A stretch of DNA of 5,644 nt from the NCBI GenBank assembly GCA_020351895.1, contig CP070672.1:1547000-1552643 (forward strand). Direction: 5' to 3'. Numbering within the stretch: the first letter of the stretch is position 1; every line of letters starts with the position of its first letter. The DNA is from Thermoplasmata archaeon (GTDB taxonomy: Archaea > Thermoplasmatota > Thermoplasmata > GCA-020350865). The notes under the pieces are model-generated. The model was not told the DNA's origin, searched no databases, and saw only the letters and a list, made by a program, of their open reading frames with translations. Made by a program: the position numbers and the translations under genes. Shown here one piece after another: positions 1 to 5,644 of this stretch.

Positions 1-1
1 T

Positions 2-1483
2 GTGGTTTCGCCTCAGTCATCAATAATACGTAGAGATACTATGTTAGGAGCCGATGACCAGGATCTTCCACTGATAACTATTGATAAAGATTTCGAGGAG
101 TATGTCTCAAATCTGGAGCATGTAAAAATTGCATCCCCCATCCTGGAAACATATATGCTCGTATTCAACTTAGAGGGTGATCTTCTCGAAATCTCTAACG
201 ATGAAGAAGAACACGCAGGAGGGATGCTGAGCGGTATGAGGCCTGAAGACATGACTAAACTTTTTCCCCAAAAGGTCGTTATAGAGGGTGAGAGCGATTT
301 CTCCTATAATAAAGCTATTACTGATATCCCAGTTTTGAGACAGAAACTGACAGAGAGTGAGATAATACCTAATAACGACATTTTTGTCCGCAATAATTTC
401 AGGTATAATGGTGAAGATTTCAAGCATTTCAAGAACACTGTCATAAAGGACTTCCCAACTCTCTTCGAATCTTCCGCTTCCATTGAAGATACGCCCGGGA
501 TGGACACATTCATCGATACTCTGAACATATCACTCAAGAATCCCGACCTCATCTCACTCATCCCTGAAAGTTACTTCCAAACTTACAACTGGCGACTTGA
601 TGATATCATATCTGAGATCGAAGCCTTGAGGCGGGAAAAAGACAACATGGACGAGAGGGACCTGAAGATATTAAACAAGAAGCTCTTCCAAACGCTCTAC
701 CCGGAGGCCATTACGCCGGTGTTAAATGAGATAGCCTTGGATAAACCTTTAACAGGCCTTACATTTCCTGCAAGAACAACCAATGCAGCGGATGGATTCA
801 TTATAATGCCCATAAAGTTCGTCGGCTTTGTTACCGCCATGCCGATGTTCCAAAACAAGAGCTGCATTATGGATGTAAGGGTTCTGCAATCCTATCTGAA
901 TCTATCACCAGATGACTACACCCAATACGTCATCCGCCTCGAAAGTAAAGAACACGCCCCCGTTGTAAAGCAAAAGATCGAAGAATATGTGGCGATGCGA
1001 GGTTTGGAATATGAGGTTATCGACTATAATTATTCAGGCAAGCTTTATATGCCGTCAGCCGAAGCTTTTAACATCGTATTTACAGTCCTCATCATCCTTT
1101 TTCTTATCATATCTATTATATTTACCGCAAACCTCGTCATTCTGTCTATTATAAAAAGGCGAAAGGAGATAGGGATGAATATAACGATCGGTCTTGGGAA
1201 AACCGAGAATATCTTACTTTTTCTGGGCGAAATCGCATTTATCCTTACTCTTGCATGGGTTATAGGGGCCCTCCTTGGGGGAGGGTTCATAGCTCTCTGC
1301 TCAAGGATAGGCATACCCAAGATGTTCTTCTTTGTAGATGACATGCTATTTTTACATTTCGATATCAAGCACTTACTCTTGGCTTATTTGCTTCTCCTGC
1401 CGCCGGCAATGCTCGCTGCCCTTATACCATGTCTATCGATCTATAAACTGGATCCTGTTGCCATACTTCAGGAAGCAAACTAA
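2..1483 (+). CDS. FtsX/MacB-type ABC transporter permease, 5'-truncated by window edge
   Basis: This is the C-terminal 493 residues of an inner-membrane permease of the LolC/LolE/MacB (FtsX-like) class. The frame is open to the window edge and the visible N-terminus is already extracytoplasmic-type sequence, so the first membrane helix and true start lie upstream; the GTG at position 2 is not a credible start. Visible residues 1 to about 355 form a large periplasmic domain. Three membrane segments follow at about 357-383, 404-434 and 455-480. The cytoplasmic coupling segment KRRKEIG (385-391) comes just after the first of these, and the C-terminus DPVAILQEAN is typical of the family. The periplasmic part is longer than that of the next permease, with a charged, probably helical stretch at about 165-245. 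It probably forms a heterodimer with the next gene product, driven by the ATPase at 3564-4241. The family is well supported; the substrate is unknown. Confidence 0.9.
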   Translation: MVSPQSSIIRRDTMLGADDQDLPLITIDKDFEEYVSNLEHVKIASPILETYMLVFNLEGDLLEISNDEEEHAGGMLSGMRPEDMTKLFPQKVVIEGESDFSYNKAITDIPVLRQKLTESEIIPNNDIFVRNNFRYNGEDFKHFKNTVIKDFPTLFESSASIEDTPGMDTFIDTLNISLKNPDLISLIPESYFQTYNWRLDDIISEIEALRREKDNMDERDLKILNKKLFQTLYPEAITPVLNEIALDKPLTGLTFPARTTNAADGFIIMPIKFVGFVTAMPMFQNKSCIMDVRVLQSYLNLSPDDYTQYVIRLESKEHAPVVKQKIEEYVAMRGLEYEVIDYNYSGKLYMPSAEAFNIVFTVLIILFLIISIIFTANLVILSIIKRRKEIGMNITIGLGKTENILLFLGEIAFILTLAWVIGALLGGGFIALCSRIGIPKMFFFVDDMLFLHFDIKHLLLAYLLLLPPAMLAALIPCLSIYKLDPVAILQEAN

Positions 1484-1484
1484 A

Positions 1485-1490
1485 AGGAGG
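1485..1490 (+). promoter_or_regulatory. Strong ribosome binding site of the second permease
   Basis: A perfect AGGAGG sits 6 nt before the ATG at 1497. It directly follows the TAA stop of the first permease (1481-1483), and the purine run AAAGGAGG begins on the last base of that stop. This supports the 1497 start and suggests close translational linkage of the two permeases. Confidence 0.85.
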
Positions 1491-1496
1491 TAGAAG

Positions 1497-2768
1497 ATGT
1501 TACTTTTCAAACTAATCATTCGAAACATTTTTGCTCATAAAATACGAAGCATTGTCATCTTTAGCGTCATCACCCTTGTCATAATGACCGTTTTTCTCCT
1601 AATCGCCTTTTCTGATGGAGAACTTGAGAATTTCCGAGAGGGCACCCTTGCTCTTCTTAGCCCTTCCGCTGATATTGCTGCCCATCAGAAAGAGTACATA
1701 GAGGCGAAGAACAGAAATGAGAAGTTAGAGGATCAAATAATGCTTCCGATCAAAGATTACCCTGCTTTGCGGGAAAAGCTACTCGGAGAGTTCTCCTTCA
1801 TCCGATTTGTTTACCACAACACAAAAAGTATTGAGGCAGATCTCTTCATAAATGGAAAGAGGTTCGCTCATATAAGCTTCCGCGGGGTTGATATGTATGA
1901 TCCTGAGTACGTCACTTCCAAAATCTTCATTACAGAGGGAAGTTTTTTCGAGCAGGAAGATAAGCAGACAATTCTGCTTAACTCAAATATAAAAGAGAAG
2001 CTGAAGGCGGAAGTCGGCGACACCATCACCATTATCGGAAGGGACCTCTTCGGGCAGGCCATAGCCCAAGATGTGGTAGTGAAAGGATTCTACATGTCCA
2101 ATATTGATAACCCTCATTTAAACTCGCTGGCCTTAGTTGATATGGACACATATTATCTTATCTCAGGTTATTACAAGGGAGAAGCCCTGTATGTAAACAT
2201 TAATCTCCGGAGGGGCTACTCCATCCAAAAGGCCATCGACGAGTTGAACCAATGGGCTTTCAAGAATATCCCAGACGTCAGATTCTTCGACTACATGAAA
2301 ATCCATCCGGAAAACGTTCATGAATATGAGATGATACGTCTGATTGTAATCAGCACATGCATGGTCATACTTTTCATTGTAATCTTTGGCATCATGAATG
2401 TCGTTTCGGTGAATCTCTTCGACAGAAAGAAGGAGGTAGGGATTTACTACTGCCTAGGCGCGGAGAGGTCATATTTAAAAAGGCTCTATACAGCAGAAAT
2501 ATTAATCTTGAACCTTGCTGCCGGTTTATGCGGAATTCTGTTGGGTTTGTTCTTCCGTTTTTTGATCAACGCAATTCATATAACAACCACTGAACAGGCG
2601 GTACAGCACGTATTTGGTGGAAATGTCTTAAATATAGGTTTGAATCCCTTCGTTATCATCTGGATACTGGCGGGAATCGGTGGGCTGACGACCATCACGT
2701 CATTATTGAGCCTTGGCAGCAGCCTTAAGATCTCACCGGTTGCTGCTATACATGAAGTTGAAGAATAG
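1497..2768 (+). CDS. FtsX/MacB-type ABC transporter permease
   Basis: A complete 423-residue inner-membrane permease with the four-helix FtsX/MacB layout. The first membrane helix is at about 17-38 after a short basic N-terminus. A periplasmic MacB-PCD-like domain spans about 40-278, and three more helices lie at about 280-306, 332-357 and 384-408. Typical features are the segment around 149-180 (a 'GSFF...D...ILLN' stretch followed by VGDTITI), the cytoplasmic DRKKEVG coupling segment (309-315) with a following CLGAE, and the C-terminal SPVAAIHE. Length is close to usual for LolC/LolE proteins. Its ends resemble those of the preceding permease, but the periplasmic domains differ clearly, as expected for a heterodimeric pair. 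The start at ATG 1497 is fixed by a strong ribosome site and by the need for the first helix. In this class ATP hydrolysis moves the periplasmic domains rather than passing cargo through the membrane (family knowledge). Cargo is unknown. Confidence 0.93.
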   Translation: MLLFKLIIRNIFAHKIRSIVIFSVITLVIMTVFLLIAFSDGELENFREGTLALLSPSADIAAHQKEYIEAKNRNEKLEDQIMLPIKDYPALREKLLGEFSFIRFVYHNTKSIEADLFINGKRFAHISFRGVDMYDPEYVTSKIFITEGSFFEQEDKQTILLNSNIKEKLKAEVGDTITIIGRDLFGQAIAQDVVVKGFYMSNIDNPHLNSLALVDMDTYYLISGYYKGEALYVNINLRRGYSIQKAIDELNQWAFKNIPDVRFFDYMKIHPENVHEYEMIRLIVISTCMVILFIVIFGIMNVVSVNLFDRKKEVGIYYCLGAERSYLKRLYTAEILILNLAAGLCGILLGLFFRFLINAIHITTTEQAVQHVFGGNVLNIGLNPFVIIWILAGIGGLTTITSLLSLGSSLKISPVAAIHEVEE

Positions 2769-2780
2769 GTTCAAATCATT

Positions 2781-2788
2781 AAAGGAGG
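2781..2788 (+). promoter_or_regulatory. Strong ribosome binding site that sets the start of the LolA-like gene
   Basis: AAAGGAGG lies 8 nt before the ATG at 2797. It decides the start: the same frame is open from an ATG at 2713, but that start would add 28 residues overlapping the preceding gene and would bury the signal peptide. Confidence 0.85.
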
Positions 2789-2796
2789 TATTGAGA

Positions 2797-3546
2797 ATGA
2801 AAAAACATATATATATTGTTTATGCAACCCTTTTCCTTTTTGTGTTCTGCCTGCAAGCCCGGGCTCAGAGTCCGGCTGATATTATCAGGCAGGTTGATGA
2901 ACTCATGAATCCAAATGCAAAATTAGTTGCGAAGCTGATCCATATGAATAAGAGCGGTGAGATAGACGAAGATTATGTATTTCGGTTGTACTCAAAAGAT
3001 AACAACCAAAAGATCATCGTCCGGACGATATCTTCAATTTCAAGCGAAGGAAGGGAGGATGATCTGATAATGATAGAGAATAACGTCTGGTTCTATGATG
3101 TGGATGCAGGTCGAGTTATGAAAATCCCATCCAACCAGTCATTTGGCAGCACCGACTTTTCATATGGCGACGTGCTGAGACTAAACCTAACCGATAATTA
3201 CGAGGCATCCATATTAACACAAAACAAATACATCTGGGTGATTAACCTGAAGGCGAAAAACAGGAATGCCCCTTATTATCGCATCGAATATGAGATCAAA
3301 AAGGAAGGGTATGTCCCGGTTAGGGGAAAATGTTACGGAAAGAATAATGAGGTTATTAAGACAATGGAATTCACCGAAGTAAAAGAGGTCAATGAGCGGT
3401 TAAGGCCGACAAAGCTTATCGTCGCTTCTCCCTATAGCGAAGGAGATTATTCCGCCATGACCTTTATTTCAGAGGAGCTTAAGAATTACCCGGACAAAAT
3501 ATTTAACAAGAGAAACCTTGCTCTTCGCATGGAAGAAAACTTTTAG
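2797..3546 (+). CDS. Periplasmic outer-membrane lipoprotein-sorting (LolA-like) protein
   Basis: A 249-residue secreted protein. The N-terminus is a classic Sec signal peptide: MKK, a hydrophobic core at about 5-19, and an ARA cleavage site, giving a mature protein from Gln24. Cys18 lies in the core without a lipobox, so this is a soluble periplasmic protein rather than a lipoprotein. The mature part starts with the family-like 'PADIIRQVDELM'. It continues with alternating beta strands, including NNVWFYD...RVMKIP (96-111), GSTDFSYGDVLR (117-128), a YRIEYEI...GYVPVRG stretch (161-177), a TMEFTEVKEV strand (189-198) and a closing IFNKRNL (235-241). This pattern matches the 'outer membrane lipoprotein-sorting protein' family, whose fold resembles LolA/LolB with a hydrophobic cavity for acyl chains. 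It sits between the permease and ATPase genes, so a role as periplasmic carrier for that ABC machine is likely. It is not canonical LolA, and its cargo could be a lipid or a lipoprotein. Confidence 0.87.
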   Translation: MKKHIYIVYATLFLFVFCLQARAQSPADIIRQVDELMNPNAKLVAKLIHMNKSGEIDEDYVFRLYSKDNNQKIIVRTISSISSEGREDDLIMIENNVWFYDVDAGRVMKIPSNQSFGSTDFSYGDVLRLNLTDNYEASILTQNKYIWVINLKAKNRNAPYYRIEYEIKKEGYVPVRGKCYGKNNEVIKTMEFTEVKEVNERLRPTKLIVASPYSEGDYSAMTFISEELKNYPDKIFNKRNLALRMEENF

Positions 3547-3548
3547 TG

Positions 3549-3555
3549 AAGGAGG
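3549..3555 (+). promoter_or_regulatory. Strong ribosome binding site of the ABC ATPase gene
   Basis: AAGGAGG lies 8 nt before the ATG at 3564 and just after the TAG stop (3544-3546) of the LolA-like gene. It favours ATG 3564 over an in-frame GTG at 3546 that overlaps the previous stop and itself has no upstream Shine-Dalgarno sequence. Confidence 0.85.
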
Positions 3556-3563
3556 AATTTAAA

Positions 3564-4241
3564 ATGGACTTTATAGAGATCAAGAATATCACCAAGGAAT
3601 ATCAGTTAGGTCAAACAACAGTGAAGGCCCTCCGTGGCGTGAGCTTAGATATCAATCGTGGCGAGTATGTCTGCATTGTGGGACCCTCCGGCGCGGGAAA
3701 ATCGACGCTGCTCAACATCATTGGCATGTTGGACAAACCCTCTTCCGGTGAATTGTATTTCGACAAGAAGGCGATTCATGGATTGAAAGACAAGGAGCTT
3801 CATCGTTTCCGGAAAAAACGCATCAGTTTTATCTTCCAATCCTTCAACCTCATACCGGTACTGAACGCTTACGAAAACATAGAGTTCCCGCTCTTGATCC
3901 AGGGATTCAGCAAGACCGAGCGTAATAAGCGGATAGAAAAACTCACAGAAGAGGTTGGGATCAACGGCTATCTAAGGCATAAGCCCGATGAGCTTTCCGG
4001 CGGACAAAGGCAGAGGGTAGCCATTACAAGAGCTCTCGTCACAAATCCGGAAGTGGTTTTGGCGGATGAGCCAACAGCCAATTTGGACTCTGTGACTGGG
4101 AATACTATACTCACGCTAATGCGTAAACTGAACAAGGAGGAGAAAACCACATTTCTCGTTGCTTCGCACGATCCCGTAGTGATGAAAGAGGCGGACAGAG
4201 TCATCAACATCATGGATGGAAGAGTAAAAAATGGTCAATAG
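3564..4241 (+). CDS. ABC transporter ATP-binding protein, MacB/LolD class
   Basis: A 225-residue stand-alone nucleotide-binding subunit of normal length, with every catalytic element intact. Walker A is GPSGAGKST (40-48), the Q-loop glutamine is Q92, and the signature is LSGGQRQR (144-151). Walker B is VVLADEP (164-170) with catalytic E169, the D-loop contains ANLD (172-175), and the switch histidine is H202. The Q-loop region FQSFNLIPVLNAYENIEFPL is characteristic of the MacB/LolD/FtsE group that pairs with FtsX-type permeases rather than with channel-forming importers. It should act at the cytoplasmic face as a dimer, contacting the coupling segments of the two permeases encoded upstream. 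The gene ends overlapping the next one by 11 nt. The class assignment is secure. Whether the system should be called Lol, Mac or something new cannot be decided from this subunit, so no gene symbol is given. Confidence 0.96.
   Translation: MDFIEIKNITKEYQLGQTTVKALRGVSLDINRGEYVCIVGPSGAGKSTLLNIIGMLDKPSSGELYFDKKAIHGLKDKELHRFRKKRISFIFQSFNLIPVLNAYENIEFPLLIQGFSKTERNKRIEKLTEEVGINGYLRHKPDELSGGQRQRVAITRALVTNPEVVLADEPTANLDSVTGNTILTLMRKLNKEEKTTFLVASHDPVVMKEADRVINIMDGRVKNGQ
4218..4224 (+). promoter_or_regulatory. Weak ribosome binding site of the beta-barrel gene, inside the ATPase gene
   Basis: GGAAGAG lies 6 nt before the ATG at 4231 and is a poor match compared with the AGGAGG sites of the upstream genes. 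The start lies inside the ATPase reading frame (overlap 4231-4241, ending at the TAG 4239-4241). Translation is therefore probably coupled to that of the ATPase by reinitiation. Confidence 0.5.
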
Positions 4242-5499
4242 GGTATATATTTTCATTTTGATCATTCTTTTATGCGTAAGTACTGTCGCAAATAGTGAAA
4301 TGGAGCCCCGAATATGGGGTGAAATAGGATACATCCTTGAGGGTGACAGGATTAAGAGTGGCCATGAAGCGAGTCTCCCTGACTTTACCCCTGGGGAAAA
4401 AGTTGACGAATCTGATCGTTGGTTATCTACCCAATCCGCTTATCTGGAACTGAATGCCCGAGTCTCCAACAGGATGTTTGTGGCATTCGACACGGACCTT
4501 TCGTTATCAGGGACAGACCGTGGCACCTTTGACAATACATTGAAGCAGATCTATGTAAGCGCAACTGTCTCGGATTGGTGCATGCTCGTTTTTGGCAAAC
4601 AAAGGCTCAAGTGGGGGACTGCCAAGGTTTTCAATGCCATAGACAAGCTGGAGGAAGTGTTGGACCCGTTTAGTGACAGACGCTTCCGGGAGGGGTTAGC
4701 TGGGGTGAAGAGCGTACTGATACCTTCGGAATGGTTCAGCCTATCCCTAGTTGCCATGCCTGAGACAGAGCTCGGTTCATCCCGTTTCGCAACCCGTTTC
4801 GATTTCCTCGTCTTAGATACAGATATCGGCTTTGGAGTAATAAAATACAACTTTGATCATCTCATTAAGGATCCAATCTCTCCCACAAAAGAGAATTCGG
4901 ACCGTTACGCGGCCTTTTTTGATATAATAAGGTATTTCAACAATTTTGGACTTTACTTCGAGTGTGAGTATCGCACATCAAGGGAGATGGAGTACGCATT
5001 TATGAATCCAAACAATATCTATGATAGATTTTATGGATTCGATTCAAAGGATTCTGTCTTCAGGGTATCCACCGGAGCACACTATCGAATCGAACGCGCG
5101 CTCAAGATGGACCTCCTTCTCGAGTATTTTTACAACAGCGAGGGTTTCTATGATGATGAAGCCAAGGACTTTTACAAAGCCTATAAAGATCACTATCCCG
5201 AAGTGTTGCCGGAAAACTTTGGACAATTCGGCAGCTTCAGAAGGCACTATCTCTACCTCGGATTACAGAATATCGAAGTGACAGATAACCTCAACATCGG
5301 GATATCGGCTACAGCAAACATCGAGACCCTTTTTTTCAATTTTAAACCCGAGATGGAATATGATATAGATAATAAGATCTTCATTTCAATAGAATATGAT
5401 TTATTTCATCAATATCGGGATGGGGAAAAATATCCCTCACTGTTCAATTTTATGGATAGAAACAACAGCGTGAAGCTTTCTGTCACAACCAGCTTCTGA
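4231..5499 (+). CDS. Predicted outer-membrane beta-barrel protein of an export cassette
   Basis: A 422-residue exported protein. The signal peptide has Arg4, a hydrophobic core at about 5-19 and a likely ANS/E cleavage after Ser22. The rest lacks membrane helices. It is rich in amphipathic strands with alternating aromatic residues, for example 66-90, 104-123, 186-206, 226-248, 277-300, 338-346, 353-390 and 412-422. It ends in the strand VKLSVTTSF, whose terminal Phe matches the signal recognised by the BAM assembly machine. A distinctive block is FGKQRLKWGT (121-130) followed by an N-x-I-D segment and DPFSDRRFREGLAGVK (145-160). Similar 'G-Q-x-x-x-WG ... P ... G' blocks occur in DUF1302-like and related barrels that sit beside lipoprotein-sorting genes; this is recalled similarity, not a search result. 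The overlap with the ATPase gene ties it to the ABC system, as a probable outer-membrane receptor or exit point. Being a barrel is likely; the function is inferred. Confidence 0.78.
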   Translation: MVNRVYIFILIILLCVSTVANSEMEPRIWGEIGYILEGDRIKSGHEASLPDFTPGEKVDESDRWLSTQSAYLELNARVSNRMFVAFDTDLSLSGTDRGTFDNTLKQIYVSATVSDWCMLVFGKQRLKWGTAKVFNAIDKLEEVLDPFSDRRFREGLAGVKSVLIPSEWFSLSLVAMPETELGSSRFATRFDFLVLDTDIGFGVIKYNFDHLIKDPISPTKENSDRYAAFFDIIRYFNNFGLYFECEYRTSREMEYAFMNPNNIYDRFYGFDSKDSVFRVSTGAHYRIERALKMDLLLEYFYNSEGFYDDEAKDFYKAYKDHYPEVLPENFGQFGSFRRHYLYLGLQNIEVTDNLNIGISATANIETLFFNFKPEMEYDIDNKIFISIEYDLFHQYRDGEKYPSLFNFMDRNNSVKLSVTTSF

Positions 5500-5515
5500 G
5501 TGTCAATTTTCTTTT
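5472..5515 (+). terminator. Weak candidate terminator at the end of the operon
   Basis: A 6-bp perfect stem, GAAGCT (5472-5477) with AGCTTC (5491-5496), has a 13-nt loop and overlaps the end of the barrel gene. A T-rich tract follows at 5506-5515 after about ten unpaired bases. The stem is short and the T-tract is not adjacent, so this is only a possible transcription stop. Confidence 0.2.
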
Positions 5516-5530
5516 ACTTTATTAGCTCTA

Positions 5531-5587
5531 GCGAAGCTCCGCCTCAAACCGACAAGGTTAAAGACTGCTTTTCTGACGGAGCTTCGC
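5531..5587. repeat. 11-bp perfect inverted repeat with nested hairpins
   Basis: GCGAAGCTCCG (5531-5541) is exactly complementary in reverse to CGGAGCTTCGC (5577-5587). The 35-base interior can form two small hairpins: AACC/GGTT (5547-5550 and 5556-5559, 5-nt loop) and AAAG/CTTT (5560-5563 and 5568-5571, 4-nt loop). Together they would give a three-way junction. An extra TCA/TGA pairing (5544-5546 with 5574-5576) can extend the outer stem across a 2-nt bulge. No T-run follows on either strand, so it does not look like a standard terminator. It may be a dispersed palindromic element, a small mobile-element remnant, or an mRNA 3' stabilising structure; the sequence alone cannot choose. Confidence 0.7.
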
Positions 5588-5619
5588 GATGCTGGCTGCT
5601 AGATGCTAGATACTGGATA
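5588..5619. repeat. Short degenerate heptamer tandem repeat
   Basis: Four consecutive 7-base units, GATGCTG, GCTGCTA, GATGCTA and GATACTG, are followed by a partial GATA. The consensus is about GATGCTR, and each unit differs from it by at most two bases. The array begins on the base right after the inverted repeat. Short heptamer arrays of this kind occur between genes in some bacteria, for example the heptanucleotide repeats of cyanobacteria; no function is evident here. Confidence 0.6.
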
Positions 5620-5644
5620 AATACAAATAAAAAACATTCCTTAA

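Noticed and set aside
2357..2593. 78-codon open frame within the second permease gene
   Set aside because: It is an out-of-frame shadow of the well-supported permease, with no ribosome site or recognisable protein character.
2713..2796. Upstream in-frame ATG that would lengthen the LolA-like protein by 28 residues
   Set aside because: It overlaps the end of the second permease gene, lacks a good ribosome site, and would place the signal peptide internally. ATG 2797 has AAAGGAGG 8 nt before it.
2806..2816. Alternating AT run near the start of the LolA-like gene
   Set aside because: It encodes the Ile-Tyr-Ile part of the signal peptide core, so the composition is explained by coding.
2848..2850. 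Cys18 in the LolA-like signal peptide as a lipoprotein lipid-attachment site
   Set aside because: The preceding residues (Val-Phe) do not fit a lipobox, and a clear ARA signal peptidase I site follows.
3546..3563. GTG start for the ABC ATPase at 3546
   Set aside because: It overlaps the preceding stop codon, has no upstream ribosome site, and would bury the real AAGGAGG inside the coding sequence. ATG 3564 gives a normal family N-terminus.
4273..4275. Cys15 in the barrel protein leader as a lipoprotein site
   Set aside because: The residue before it is Leu rather than Gly, Ala or Ser, and an ANS cleavage site follows.
5044..5247. Antisense open frame opposite the barrel gene (and the overlapping forward frame 5021-5281)
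   Set aside because: Both lie wholly inside a coding region with a coherent signal peptide and strand pattern; neither has family features or a supported start.
5531..5590. Inverted repeat as a classic intrinsic terminator
   Set aside because: The loop is about 35 nt and no T-run follows the stem on either strand.

Overview
The window carries one strand-uniform gene cluster, all on the + strand. It reads as an operon for a Lol/MacB-type envelope transport system in a Gram-negative (diderm) bacterium. The order is: a truncated FtsX-type ABC permease (2-1483), a second complete FtsX-type permease (1497-2768), a secreted periplasmic protein of the 'outer membrane lipoprotein-sorting' (LolA-like) family (2797-3546), an ABC ATPase of the MacB/LolD class (3564-4241), and a predicted outer-membrane beta-barrel protein (4231-5499). 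Gaps are 13, 28 and 17 nt, followed by an 11-nt overlap, so co-transcription is likely. The promoter must lie upstream of the window, because the first gene has no start here.

Taken together, the genes could cover the whole route across the envelope. Two different permeases plus the ATPase would form an inner-membrane mechanotransmission ABC machine. The LolA-like protein could carry a lipid or lipidated cargo through the periplasm. The barrel could be the outer-membrane end point. This is inferred from families and gene order; the cargo is not identifiable from the sequence. No MacA/HlyD-type adaptor is visible, but one could lie upstream.

The organism cannot be named. A LolA-like protein and an outer-membrane barrel with a C-terminal Phe require a diderm. 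Moderate G+C (mid-40s by eye), frequent ATA isoleucine codons and strong AGGAGG ribosome sites argue against an enterobacterium. They would suit, for example, a Desulfobacterota-, Nitrospirota- or Spirochaetota-like lineage, but this is a weak inference.

The last 145 bases (5500-5644) hold no gene. They contain an 11-bp perfect inverted repeat (arms 5531-5541 and 5577-5587) enclosing two smaller potential hairpins, followed immediately by a short run of degenerate heptamer repeats (5588-5619). No convincing intrinsic terminator, RNA gene, insertion sequence or CRISPR array was seen.
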